From assembly GCA_903886975.1 (NCBI GenBank), contig CAISOB010000015.1, positions 1-64,000 of the forward strand: a stretch of 64,000 nucleotides of DNA, given 5' to 3'. The notes below the pieces were generated by a model. That model saw nothing but the letters and a program-made list of their open reading frames with translations, had not been told where the DNA came from and made no database searches. The DNA is from an uncultured beta proteobacterium (lineage in GTDB: Bacteria; Pseudomonadota; Gammaproteobacteria; Burkholderiales; Rhodocyclaceae). Numbering within the stretch: position 1 is the stretch's first letter; each line of letters starts with the position of its first letter. The position numbers and the translations under genes were made by a program. Below, piece by piece: positions 8,154 to 17,483 of this stretch.

Positions 8154-8430
8154 GCTCATTCTCCTATTCCTATTGGAGTACAGAGTGCGCCGACGTTGCG
8201 TAGCGGACCATGGGCGGAATGTTACAGCCCTTGCGCAGCAAGCGAATCGGCTTAGACCGTTACGCACGAACCGACGCAATCCGCGACGATAAGATATCGT
8301 CTGAGGATTCAAGTTCCCTCAGTGTGTCGATTTTTGCGGCGACTCCTGAATAAGCATCGGCTTACGCTGGCGTAAGTACGGGTCCGCTGCTTCTCCAGGG
8401 TCGTGGGGAGGAGGCGTTGGCGCCGGCGGC

Positions 8431-9339
8431 CTATTTTTCGCTGGTCGCGGTCTTGCTTCGGCGTGCGACTTCGAGGATGACCGCCGAATGGTCGAGGTTG
8501 CCGTCGCCATGCGCCACCATGTCGGCGAAGAGGTGCTCGGCCGCCTTGAGCAGCGGCAAATCCATGCCGAATTGCTCCGACAGTTCGCGTGCGGTGATCA
8601 AATCCTTGACTTGATACACGGCCGGTCCACCGGGAACGAAATTCCCCGTCACCATGCGTTCGCCATGCTGCTTGAGGATCAGCGAATTGCAGAAGCCGCC
8701 GAGCAGGGCCTGGCGCACAGCGGCGATGTTGGCATTGCCGGCGCGCGCGAATTGCAGCGCTTCGGCGACTGCGGCGACGCTGATGCCGACGATGATCTGG
8801 TTGGCCAGTTTGGCGAGCTGCCCGCTGCCCGACGGACCGATGTACGTGGCGTTGCCCATCACCGCGAAAACCGGGGCAAGCGCTTCGAGGACTGCGGCGT
8901 CGCCGCCGACAAAGATCGCCAGCGTGCCCTCGCTCGCGCCTTTCTCGCCGCCGGACACCGGCGCGTCGAGATAGCTCACGCTGCGCGCCGCGAGGCGTTC
9001 GCCTTGTTTGCGACTGGTTTCGACCGGGATCGAGCTCATCACGATGACCGTCGAGCCCTTGGCGAAACACTCGGCAGGAATTTTTCCGCTGCTGTCGGCT
9101 TCGAAAAGAACGCTATCGACGACCGGTCCGCTGCTCAGCATGACGATCGTCACATCGGCGCCGGTGACCGCCGCCGAAGGGCTATCGACGGTGACGACGC
9201 CGAATTCGGCAAGCTTCGTCGACTTGGCCGGCGTGCGGTTCCAGGCCGACACCTTGTATCCGGCCTGAGCCAGCCGTCGGGCCATGTGGCCGCCCATGAT
9301 GCCGGTGCCGATGAATGCAATCTTCGTTGTGTTCTGCAT
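8431..9339 (-). CDS. NAD(P)-dependent beta-hydroxyacid dehydrogenase (LtnD/GarR/3-hydroxyisobutyrate type)
   Basis: A 302-residue enzyme with an N-terminal Rossmann motif (AFIGTGIMGGHMARRL), the family signature DAPVSGGEKGASEGTL, and GQLAKLANQIIVG carrying the catalytic Lys. The family includes tartronate-semialdehyde reductase, 3-hydroxyisobutyrate dehydrogenase and L-threonate dehydrogenase (LtnD). The neighbouring DenD-like gene, in the same orientation 165 bases upstream, favours a role in four-carbon sugar acid breakdown. The exact substrate cannot be read from the sequence. Confidence 0.85.
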   Translation of the reverse strand: MQNTTKIAFIGTGIMGGHMARRLAQAGYKVSAWNRTPAKSTKLAEFGVVTVDSPSAAVTGADVTIVMLSSGPVVDSVLFEADSSGKIPAECFAKGSTVIVMSSIPVETSRKQGERLAARSVSYLDAPVSGGEKGASEGTLAIFVGGDAAVLEALAPVFAVMGNATYIGPSGSGQLAKLANQIIVGISVAAVAEALQFARAGNANIAAVRQALLGGFCNSLILKQHGERMVTGNFVPGGPAVYQVKDLITARELSEQFGMDLPLLKAAEHLFADMVAHGDGNLDHSAVILEVARRSKTATSEK

Positions 9340-9426
9340 GTCTTCCTCACATTTGTTGGCTGTTTTCCCCCGCTTTGCCGGAACGCGGTTGATTGGTGCG
9401 CGGAAGGCCGATTATGCCCCATCGGG

Positions 9427-9485
9427 TCATTCCGGCGTAAGCCGGAATCCGGGGCCTGGCCTTCGGCACCGGCTCGCGCCGGTGC
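9427..9485. repeat. Palindromic repeat pair between dehydrogenase genes
   Basis: The first hairpin is ATTCCGGC-gtaa-GCCGGAAT (9429-9448), a member of the TTCCGGC...GCCGGAA repeat family found at five places in this window. A second perfect hairpin, GCACCGGC-tcgc-GCCGGTGC (9466-9485), follows. Both are intergenic and could act in transcription termination or mRNA stability between the two genes. Confidence 0.6.
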
Positions 9486-9504
9486 GATTCCCTTCGGCGA
9501 CTTC

Positions 9505-10479
9505 CTAAACCTTGATACCCTGCTCACGAATGTAATCGCGAATGATCGTCTCCATGTCGCTGTCGGCTGTGAAGCCGAGTTTCAATGCGCGCTCGGTGAC
9601 AAAACGTACCGGCCAGGTATTGACGATGCCCTGAATGCGCGCGTCGGGTTTCCACTCGACGAGATTCGCGACCTTGTCGCCGGCAATCTTGCGCAAGGCA
9701 TCGACCATGTCCTTCACCGACGAGGTGATTCCTGGCAGATTGACGACGCGGTTCGTTCCCCAGGCCGACGACGGCAAGTCGTGGGCGTGGATGAACGCTT
9801 CGACGACCTTGGCCGGCGAGAGCAGCCAGACGCTGGTTTCGAGGCTGACCGGGCAGGGCGAAACGACGCCGGCGAGCGGTTCGCGGATGATGCCGCTGGC
9901 GAATGACGAGGCGGCAAGGTTCGGCTTGCCGGCACGCACCGAGATCGTCGGCAGGCGCAGCGAGCGGCCGTCGATGAAGCCTTTGCGGTTGTAATCGGTG
10001 GTCAGATACTCGCAGCACACCTTCTGCGCGCCGTAGGAGGTCTGTGGATTCGGCGTCGTCGAATCGTCGAGGATCTTCGGCAGGTCACCGCCGAAAGCCG
10101 CGCACGAACTCGCGAACACGTAGCGCGGTGGGCGCGCCTGTTTGCGGCAAGTTTCGAGCAGCGCGCGGCCGCCTTCGAGATTGACTTTGTAGCCAAGATC
10201 GAAATCGGCTTCGGCGCCGCCGCTGACGATCGACGCAAGATGAAAGACCGAAGCGGTGTCGCCGCCCATGAGTTCGGCGAGCAGCCCCTTGTCGGTCAGA
10301 TCGCCGGTCACGCATTTCAAGCGCGGGTCGGTCTGCGGCGGGAAGGCGATGTCGAGCAGGGTGATCTGGGTGATGGGCGTCTGTTTGCCTTCGGCATTGG
10401 CCAGCGTGCCGCGTTTGAGCAACGTATTGGCCAGGCGGAAACCGATAAATCCGCCGCCGCCAGTGATCAGTACTTTCAT
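9505..10479 (-). CDS. denD: NAD-dependent epimerase/dehydratase, D-erythronate dehydrogenase (DenD) type
   Basis: A 324-residue extended-SDR protein. It has the nucleotide-binding motif TGGGGFIGFRLANTL near the N-terminus, VFHLASIVSGGAEADF, and the catalytic SYGAQK (YxxxK) preceded by FASSCAAFGG. The pattern ASIVSGGAEADFDLGYKVNLEG is typical of the DenD/UDP-glucose-epimerase-like group that oxidises D-erythronate at C2. GGGAGAG precedes the ATG at 10479. No DUF1537 kinase or aldolase partner is adjacent, so later steps must be encoded elsewhere, or the substrate differs. Confidence 0.75.
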   Translation of the reverse strand: MKVLITGGGGFIGFRLANTLLKRGTLANAEGKQTPITQITLLDIAFPPQTDPRLKCVTGDLTDKGLLAELMGGDTASVFHLASIVSGGAEADFDLGYKVNLEGGRALLETCRKQARPPRYVFASSCAAFGGDLPKILDDSTTPNPQTSYGAQKVCCEYLTTDYNRKGFIDGRSLRLPTISVRAGKPNLAASSFASGIIREPLAGVVSPCPVSLETSVWLLSPAKVVEAFIHAHDLPSSAWGTNRVVNLPGITSSVKDMVDALRKIAGDKVANLVEWKPDARIQGIVNTWPVRFVTERALKLGFTADSDMETIIRDYIREQGIKV

Positions 10480-10755
10480 GGTTCTCTCCCTTATCAATGA
10501 ATAAATTCCAGCGCCCGATCGATGCGGCTCGCACCTTCAAGCAGTCCACTCCAATGCGCATTATTCCTGTTAGCCTCTCCGCTCGCCGGCACGGCTCAAT
10601 TCGAGTCGCCGAGCCGATAATTTGAATTGATTTTGCGTCCGAAGGCGAGGTGACTCGAAGTTCTAAGACAGTATCCTAGCCCATGCCTATCGCCGTCAAT
10701 GCAAAGATTTCTATTCAGGATATCGTGCGTCGTCGAAATCCATTCCAACGCGCGC

Positions 10756-11676
10756 CTAAGCGTTCGGCGGCAGGTTGGCCTGTTCGTCGCGCAGCAGCCG
10801 GTCGACGGCACGCTGGTGCGCTGCCATGTAGATTCCGCTGGCCACCAGGATGGCGATTCCGACCAGTGACCAGATGTCGGGGAAATCACCGAAGGCCACA
10901 AAGCCGAGGATCATGACCCAGATCAATTGGGTGTAGCCGAAAGGCGCCAGGCGCGACGCCGGGCCATAATGGTAAGCTTGGATCAGCAGCAGATGACCGC
11001 ACCCGCCGATCATCCCGAGCGTCACCAGGGCAGCGAGATGCAGGCCGCTTTGCACCGGCGTCCACGAATAGGGCAGCGCGGCCGTGAGCAGCACAGTGCC
11101 GACCATTCCCGAATAGAAGATCGAGGTATAGGGGCTGTCGATGCCGGCGAGCCGACGCGTCAGGATCTGATAGACGGCAAAAGCCAGGGCATTGCCCATC
11201 GGCAGGAAGACAGCCCAGGAGAACACGCTGCTGCCCGGACGGATGATCGTCAGGACGTCGATGAATCCGCACAGGACCGCCATCCAGCGCGCCGGTTCGA
11301 CCTTCTCCTTGAGAAACACGACCGACAGCAAGGTAACCATCAATGGTGCCAGATAGGCGATGGCCGTCGATTCGGCGAGCGGCAGGAATTTCAGTGCGCT
11401 GACAAAAAGAAACGAGGCAAAGGCCAACAACAAACCGCGGAGTAATTGTATGCCGGGCTGCGCTGAGCGGATCAGGGAAAGGCCGTGGCGCGGGCCGAGT
11501 ACGACGACGACCAGCAACAGGTGAAAGGTGTAGCGTGCCCAGACGACCATGCCGACCGGGTAGAAGCGGGCCAGGTATTTGGAGAGGAAATCGACGAGCG
11601 AGAAAATCACGACGGCGATCAAGACCATCATGATGCCGCGGAAAACCTGTGGATCTTCTGAGGATATCTTACTCAT
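10756..11676 (-). CDS. DMT-superfamily transporter (EamA domains)
   Basis: A 306-residue inner-membrane protein with about ten hydrophobic helices arranged as two EamA repeats. The first includes FLFVSALKFLPLAESTAIAY and the second GHLLLIQAYHYGPASRLAPF, the usual repeat ends of the drug/metabolite exporter family. The start was placed at MSKISSEDP (11676); the upstream extension is arginine-rich and has no hydrophobic or conserved content. The substrate is unknown. It is the same orientation as denD but separated by 276 bases, so it is probably transcribed on its own. Confidence 0.8.
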   Translation of the reverse strand: MSKISSEDPQVFRGIMMVLIAVVIFSLVDFLSKYLARFYPVGMVVWARYTFHLLLVVVVLGPRHGLSLIRSAQPGIQLLRGLLLAFASFLFVSALKFLPLAESTAIAYLAPLMVTLLSVVFLKEKVEPARWMAVLCGFIDVLTIIRPGSSVFSWAVFLPMGNALAFAVYQILTRRLAGIDSPYTSIFYSGMVGTVLLTAALPYSWTPVQSGLHLAALVTLGMIGGCGHLLLIQAYHYGPASRLAPFGYTQLIWVMILGFVAFGDFPDIWSLVGIAILVASGIYMAAHQRAVDRLLRDEQANLPPNA

Positions 11677-11927
11677 CGCGGCGACACGGCGACGGGTCGA
11701 TCCCAGGCGGCGGGCAAATTGCGCAAAACATGTCGGTCCAGGCGGTTGTGATGGTGCGGGGGCAGGACATGCGCGCGTTCGATCTTGTCGGGTTTGGCGC
11801 GCTTGTCCCCGTCGCGCGAAATACCGCGCGGCGGACAAGCCGCTATTTTAGCCGAAGCGCCCGCTGATCGTCCCGAACCCGGCCAATAATTGCTCGGAGG
11901 CCCGCCGAAAGCGAAGCGCTCGCGTCT

Positions 11928-14900
11928 TTACATTCTCGGCCTGCCGCTTGTAAGCACGCGCCGAAGTCGCGGCGAATCGGCCTCTTGCGCCGCGAGAAAA
12001 ATACGCTGCGCGTACGCTTCGAATTCGGCCACGGGCAGCGGCCGGCTGAAGAAATAGCCCTGATAAGACAGGCAACCGGCGGTGGCCAGAAACTCCCGCT
12101 GTGCGTCGATTTCGACGCCTTCGGCGATGACCGCGAGCCCGAGGCTTCGGGCCAGGGCGATGACCGTTTTGGCGATCGCCGCGTCGTTGGGGTCGATGAG
12201 CACGTCACGGACAAAGGACTGGTCGATCTTCAGTTGATCGAGCGGCAGGCGCTTCAGATACGACAGCGAAGAGTAGCCGGTGCCAAAGTCATCGAGCGAA
12301 AAACCGACCCCCAGCGCTTTAAGCGCGAACATCTTCTCGATGACTTCCTCGATGTTCGACACCAGCATGCTTTCGGTCAGTTCGAGTTTCAATCGCTGCG
12401 GATCGGCGCCGGTCTTTTCGAGAACGCGGATCACCTCGTCGACGAAGTTTGGTTGGCGCAGTTGCTGCGCACTGACGTTGACCGCAATGGTCAGGTGTGT
12501 CTTTTCCGGCAGTTCAGCCCAGGCCGCAAGTTGCTTGCAGGCGGTTTCCATGACCCAGAATCCGAGCGCCAGAATCAGCCCGGTTTCTTCCGCCAGAGGA
12601 ATGAATTCGGCCGGCGACACCAGAGCGCGCCGCGGATGGTGCCAGCGCACCAGGGCTTCGACGCCGGTCAGTATGCCGGCCGAGATTTGCGGCTGGTAAT
12701 GAAGCTCAAATTGATTCTCCGCGATCGCCTCGCGCAAGTCCTTTTCCAGAGTGGCGCGTTTCATGACGATCAGCTCCATATCCGGATTGAAGAAGCGCAA
12801 GGCGTTGCGTCCTTCCGCCTTCGCTTTGTACATGGCCAGGTCGGCCTGCTTGAGCAGCGTTTTGACCTCAATCTCCTGGCCGACGAAGAGGGTTACGCCG
12901 ATGCTCGGCGTGCTGTGGTAGTTGACTTCCTTGAGCGCAAAGTTGCGATTGAGCGCGGCGATGATCTTCCCGGCGACGAGTTCCGATTGCGTTGCTGCCT
13001 CGCTTTCTTCCGAGCTCAGGTTGGGTAGAACCACGACGAATTCGTCGCCACCCAGCCGCGCCACGGTATCGTCAGCGCGGACACTAGCCGTCAGGCGTTG
13101 CGCGACCTGTTGCAGCAGCAAGTCGCCCATGTCATGGCCGAGCGTATCGTTGAGCGTCTTGAAATTGTCGAGATCGATGAGCAGCAAGGCGCAATAGTGG
13201 TTGTTGCGCGAACTGGCGGTCATGATCTGGCGCAGGCGATCGAGCAACAGGGCGCGATTGGGCAGATCGGTCAGCTGGTCGTAGAAAGCGAGCTCATTGA
13301 TCTTTTGTTCAGCCCGTTTGCGCTCGCTGATGTCGTATTGCGCGCCGACATAGTGGGTGACTTCCCCGTCGGCATTCTTTACGGTCGAGATGGTCAGCCA
13401 CTTCGAACGTTCGTCACCGTTCTTGCGCTTCTCCCAGATTTCCCCCTGCCAGCCGCCGGTATGCGTGATGGCTTCCCACATGGCGCGGAAGAATTCGGCG
13501 TCGTGGCGGCCTGACTTGAGCAAGCTGGGTTTACGACCGACCGCGTCTGCCGCCGTGTAGCCGGTACTCTCGGTGAAAGCCCGATTGACGCGCAGGATGA
13601 CGGAATTCTTGTCGGTGATGATCATGGCTTCCCGCGATTCGAAGGCCACTGCCGCGACGCGCAACTCGGCTTCGGCCCGCTTGCGCCCGGTGATGTCCTG
13701 CAGCGTGCCGATCAGGGCTGCGGGGCTTCCGTCTTCGGCGGACTGCAGTTTCGCCTTGCTATGGACCCAGCGCTCTTCGCCGTCGCAGGGGCGAATAATC
13801 CGGTATTCGTGATCGAAGGCAATGCCGCGCTCGATGACGCTGTTCAATTGGAACTCCACTGACTCGCGCTCGTCGGGAGCGGCCAGTTCGTTCCAGTGCT
13901 GCGCATCACGCGGGTAATTCCAGTCGATGCCGACGATTTCGTCGAAGATTTCGGAACTCGTCCAGCAGCGCGTTTTCAGGTCGTAGTGATAGTGACCGAG
14001 ATGGGCTATCTTCTGTGCTTCGCGCAGTGACGCCGCCACTTCATCCTGGCGCCGCCACGCCCGGTGGATCAGTTGCACGAACACCAGCAGGGCCAGGATC
14101 GACGCCGCGACGAGGCCGATGACGATCCTTGCCTGCTTGCGCCATTCGGCGAAGGCCGATGCGTAATCGACGCCAACGTTGACCAGAAAGCCGTACCTGG
14201 CGCTGCGATAGTAGGAGAAAACGTGCCCCCTGCCGTCGCTGCGGGCGAAATCAACGCGATAGGTACCGGCCCGGGGATTTTCACTGAGCGCTTTTAGGAG
14301 GGCCGGCGACAGGCGTTTCTCGCCGATCGGGAAGACGCTCGCCGCGTTGACCGGGAAATGCGCAATGAATCGGTACTCGGCGTCGCGCAAGGACAGGGAG
14401 TTACCCTGCAACATCTTGATTTGGGCAAACATCGCTTGGATAGCATCGATAGAAACCGCCGCGAGAACGACGCCACCAAATTCCCCGTCCGCTTTGTTGA
14501 TGCGTCGGGCAAAGGTCCACTCCCACTTGGCGCTGCCCCGGCCAAGGAAAGGCCGGTCGGCGACCAGGCCGCGCTGCGGATGGTCGCGCAAGCCGATGAA
14601 ATGATCGCGGTCGGAAGCGTTGATTGGCGGCGTCGGGATATCCGGGCCGTAGATGACGTCGCCCGATTCATTCGTCGCCCTGAAGTGGACCACATAGGGC
14701 AGGCGATCGCGCTGCTCGACGAGCATCGCGGTGATCGATCGGGCATCGGTCTTCCCGGTCGACAACTGGCGACTGATTTCATTGGCCGAAGCCAGGAGCG
14801 CGATATCGAGGGTGTCGATCAGGCCATTGAAGGTTTGCTCGAGTGACTTGGCCATGTTCTGCGTGGTCAGAGCGGCGCGATCTTCGGCCTGTTGGTATAG

Positions 14901-15023
14901 CTGCGTCAGCGCCATCCACGCAGTGACGGTGACGATCAGGACGAATGCCGCGACGCCGCCGAACAGAAACCGGCCATGACGGGGCACGGTCGGTGCGCGC
15001 GGCGCCAGGCTATGCGTCGGCAT
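11928..15023 (-). CDS. Membrane sensor with Cache, two PAS, GGDEF and EAL domains
   Basis: A 1031-residue cyclic-di-GMP enzyme. In order: a membrane helix (about residues 18-40), a periplasmic Cache-like sensor region (about 45-285), a second helix (about 297-318), two PAS/PAC segments (about 325-575, each ending in DITGRKRAEAEL or DISERKRAEQKI), GGDEF (GGDEF itself at 657-661) and EAL (EAL at 789-791). The diguanylate cyclase motif is intact and is preceded by RADD, an inhibitory-site RxxD five residues upstream. The phosphodiesterase motifs (EALVRW, DDFGTGYSS, KIDQSF, AEGVE) are intact too, so both activities are possible. It probably links an extracellular signal to motility or biofilm control. 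Confidence 0.92.
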   Translation of the reverse strand: MPTHSLAPRAPTVPRHGRFLFGGVAAFVLIVTVTAWMALTQLYQQAEDRAALTTQNMAKSLEQTFNGLIDTLDIALLASANEISRQLSTGKTDARSITAMLVEQRDRLPYVVHFRATNESGDVIYGPDIPTPPINASDRDHFIGLRDHPQRGLVADRPFLGRGSAKWEWTFARRINKADGEFGGVVLAAVSIDAIQAMFAQIKMLQGNSLSLRDAEYRFIAHFPVNAASVFPIGEKRLSPALLKALSENPRAGTYRVDFARSDGRGHVFSYYRSARYGFLVNVGVDYASAFAEWRKQARIVIGLVAASILALLVFVQLIHRAWRRQDEVAASLREAQKIAHLGHYHYDLKTRCWTSSEIFDEIVGIDWNYPRDAQHWNELAAPDERESVEFQLNSVIERGIAFDHEYRIIRPCDGEERWVHSKAKLQSAEDGSPAALIGTLQDITGRKRAEAELRVAAVAFESREAMIITDKNSVILRVNRAFTESTGYTAADAVGRKPSLLKSGRHDAEFFRAMWEAITHTGGWQGEIWEKRKNGDERSKWLTISTVKNADGEVTHYVGAQYDISERKRAEQKINELAFYDQLTDLPNRALLLDRLRQIMTASSRNNHYCALLLIDLDNFKTLNDTLGHDMGDLLLQQVAQRLTASVRADDTVARLGGDEFVVVLPNLSSEESEAATQSELVAGKIIAALNRNFALKEVNYHSTPSIGVTLFVGQEIEVKTLLKQADLAMYKAKAEGRNALRFFNPDMELIVMKRATLEKDLREAIAENQFELHYQPQISAGILTGVEALVRWHHPRRALVSPAEFIPLAEETGLILALGFWVMETACKQLAAWAELPEKTHLTIAVNVSAQQLRQPNFVDEVIRVLEKTGADPQRLKLELTESMLVSNIEEVIEKMFALKALGVGFSLDDFGTGYSSLSYLKRLPLDQLKIDQSFVRDVLIDPNDAAIAKTVIALARSLGLAVIAEGVEIDAQREFLATAGCLSYQGYFFSRPLPVAEFEAYAQRIFLAAQEADSPRLRRVLTSGRPRM

Positions 15024-15238
15024 TGCCGTTTCGCCGATGGACTGGGCTTGCTTGGCTGTTTGTCATGCCGGGCATCACCTTCATTTGATTTGTCGCGGGC
15101 GCCGATCCGCCATTCCATTGAACAAGCACGCTTGACGCTTTCTGAAAACATGCAGCTCATTGCCGAGCAATATGACAAGCAACTTTTAATTCGGTTCGCA
15201 GTCTCATCTGCGCAATGAAGAAATGAAAGGACCCGGAT

Positions 15239-16132
15239 ATGCAGCTTCCCCAAGTGACGCCGACACCTCGGACAATAAGCCGTATTGCCATTGGCATAGT
15301 TGTACTGATCGCGCTGTACTTGCTGTGGCCGTTCTATTCCGTTCCGACCGGAAGTCGCGGCGTCATTACCCAGTTCGGCAAGATCGTTGGCATTGAAGGC
15401 GAGGGCCTGGCGATATTGCCGCCCTGGCAAAAGCTTTCCAACTTCAGCATCCGCGCCGAGAAGGCCGATATCGAAAACGCCGAGGGGAGCACCAGCGACA
15501 CCCAGCCGGTCAAGGTGAGCCTGACGGTACGCTACAGCATTGCCACCGACCGGGTCTCGGAAGTATTCGAGAAATACTCGCACGATGGCGATCTTTCCTC
15601 CTATGTACAAACCGCGACGCAGGAGATCTTCAAGGCGGTGACGGCCAAGTACACCGCGCCGGACCTGATTGCCCAGCGCGCCAGGGTATCGTCCGACATC
15701 AACGCGGCATTGCGCGAGAAACTGTCGCTCTACGGTGCCCAGGTGATCAACATCGACATGCGCAACTTTTCATTTTCGGAATCCTATATGCATGCGATCA
15801 ACGATAAGGTGACGCAGGAACAACTGCGGCTGGCCGCTGAAAACAAACTGAAGACGGTGGAGGCCGAGCAGAAGCAGAAGGTGGCCATCGCCGAAGCTGA
15901 AGCCAACGCGCGCAAAGCCCAGGCCGATGGCGAAGCCTATGCCAACCTGGCGGTAGCCAAAGCTCAGGCCGAAGCTCTGCGCGTGCAGAACGCCGCCCTG
16001 GCGCAGAACAAGGACGTGCTCGAGCTGCGCCGCATTGAAGTCGAGCGAACCAAGGCCGAGAAGTGGAATGGCGCGCTGCCGACGGCGATCTATGCCGGTG
16101 CGCCTATTCCCTTTCTGAACATCGCCAAATAG
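15239..16132 (+). CDS. SPFH/prohibitin-family membrane protein
   Basis: A 297-residue protein with one N-terminal membrane helix (about residues 13-32), an SPFH domain (VPTGSRGVITQFGKI..., about 35-210) and a long alanine/glutamate-rich coiled coil (about 200-265: LRLAAENKLKTVEAEQKQK and following). The C-terminus returns to a short hydrophobic tail. Prohibitin-like proteins form ring assemblies in the inner membrane and often modulate FtsH-type proteolysis or membrane domains. AAAGGA lies ahead of the ATG. It diverges from the GGDEF-EAL gene and shows no operon partner. Confidence 0.88.
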   Translation: MQLPQVTPTPRTISRIAIGIVVLIALYLLWPFYSVPTGSRGVITQFGKIVGIEGEGLAILPPWQKLSNFSIRAEKADIENAEGSTSDTQPVKVSLTVRYSIATDRVSEVFEKYSHDGDLSSYVQTATQEIFKAVTAKYTAPDLIAQRARVSSDINAALREKLSLYGAQVINIDMRNFSFSESYMHAINDKVTQEQLRLAAENKLKTVEAEQKQKVAIAEAEANARKAQADGEAYANLAVAKAQAEALRVQNAALAQNKDVLELRRIEVERTKAEKWNGALPTAIYAGAPIPFLNIAK

Positions 16133-16259
16133 GACCTGCGTTCAACCTGGAACGCTTTCGGTGGCCGTGCTCGGTAGCGTTGGCGGGAAACGTCGGGAAA
16201 GCCTATGATCAGGCGCCCGGCGTTTGCCGGCCTCGTGTTCACCTTGGTGTCATCTGCAA

Positions 16260-17483
16260 ATGCAAATCTTCTTTCGCCGCTGCATGCTGCCCGACGGTGT
16301 CGATGAACGGGCCTTGCCGCTGTTGATTGGCCGGGCTCTACGTGCTTTTGCCGACGGTTTCGTCGCGGTGCTGCTTCCCGTCTACCTGCTGGCGCTAGGC
16401 CTCGGCGCGCTCGATGTCGGCGTGCTGAGCACCGCCACTTTGCTCGGATCGGCGCTGGCCACGCTCGCGGTCGGTGCCTGGGGCCATCGCGTGCACCACC
16501 GGTACCTCTTGCTCGGCGCCGCACTGCTGATGCTGGCTACCGGTTTCGCGTTTGCGCTGCAGACGACCTTCTGGCCGCTCCTCGTGATCGCGTTCGTCGG
16601 CACCTTGAATCCAAGCTCGGGCGATGTCAGCGTCTTCCTGCCGCTCGAGCACGCCCGCCTCGGCGAAGCCGCGCAAGGCACGGCGCGCACCGCGCTGTTC
16701 GCCCGCTATTCGCTGCTCGGCGCTTTGTTCGCCGCGGTCGGTGCGCTCGCATCGGGAACGCCCGACTGGCTGGTCGCCGTGGCTGGAATCGAGCGACTAA
16801 CTGCGCTGCGCGCGATGTTTGTCGTCTATGGATTGGTCGGTGGCGCTGTCTGGCTGCTCTACCGAGGCCTGCCGCCAGCGTCCGAGAAGCTCCCCGATCC
16901 GCCCGCGCCTCTGGGACCGTCGCGGCGCACGATCATCAAACTCGCGTCGCTGTTTTCGGTCGATGCCTTTGCTGGCGGACTGGTGATCAACTCGCTGATG
17001 GCCCTCTGGCTATTCGAGCGCTTCGATCTCTCGCTCGCCGCCGCCGGCAACTTCTTCTTCTGGACGGGCCTGCTCGCTGCCGTGTCGCAACTCGCGGCGC
17101 CGGCGGTGGCGGCGCGCATCGGCCTGGTTAACACCATGGTGTTTACTCACCTACCGTCCAATCTCTGTCTGATCGCCGCGGCCCTGGCGCCGCGCGTTGA
17201 GTTTGCCATAGCGCTGCTCTTCGTGCGTGCGTTGCTCTCGCAAATGGACGTTCCTGCACGCGGCGCGCTGGTCATTAGCGTCGTCACGCCCGGCGAGCGC
17301 GCGGCGGCGGCGAGTTTCACCGCGGTGCCGCGCAGCCTGGCCGCGGCGCTCAGTCCGACACTCGGCGCCGCGCTCTTCGCCGCCGGTTTTCTCGCCGCGC
17401 CGCTGATCGCTTGCGGCGTACTCAAGACCGCCTACGACCTTGCGTTGTGGCGTTCCTTTTCCCGGCACAACACCAAGGGTTAA
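16260..17483 (+). CDS. Major facilitator superfamily transporter
   Basis: A 407-residue inner-membrane protein with about twelve hydrophobic helices in two halves separated by a charged loop (about residues 205-235, PPASEKLPDPPAPLGPSRRT). The first loop has AVGAWGHRVHHRYLLL, a divergent form of the MFS motif A. The start is uncertain, with in-frame ATGs at 16260 and 16284 and no clear ribosome site for either. The substrate is unknown. Its stop overlaps the stop of the convergent aldo/keto reductase gene by four bases. Confidence 0.8.
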   Translation: MQIFFRRCMLPDGVDERALPLLIGRALRAFADGFVAVLLPVYLLALGLGALDVGVLSTATLLGSALATLAVGAWGHRVHHRYLLLGAALLMLATGFAFALQTTFWPLLVIAFVGTLNPSSGDVSVFLPLEHARLGEAAQGTARTALFARYSLLGALFAAVGALASGTPDWLVAVAGIERLTALRAMFVVYGLVGGAVWLLYRGLPPASEKLPDPPAPLGPSRRTIIKLASLFSVDAFAGGLVINSLMALWLFERFDLSLAAAGNFFFWTGLLAAVSQLAAPAVAARIGLVNTMVFTHLPSNLCLIAAALAPRVEFAIALLFVRALLSQMDVPARGALVISVVTPGERAAAASFTAVPRSLAAALSPTLGAALFAAGFLAAPLIACGVLKTAYDLALWRSFSRHNTKG

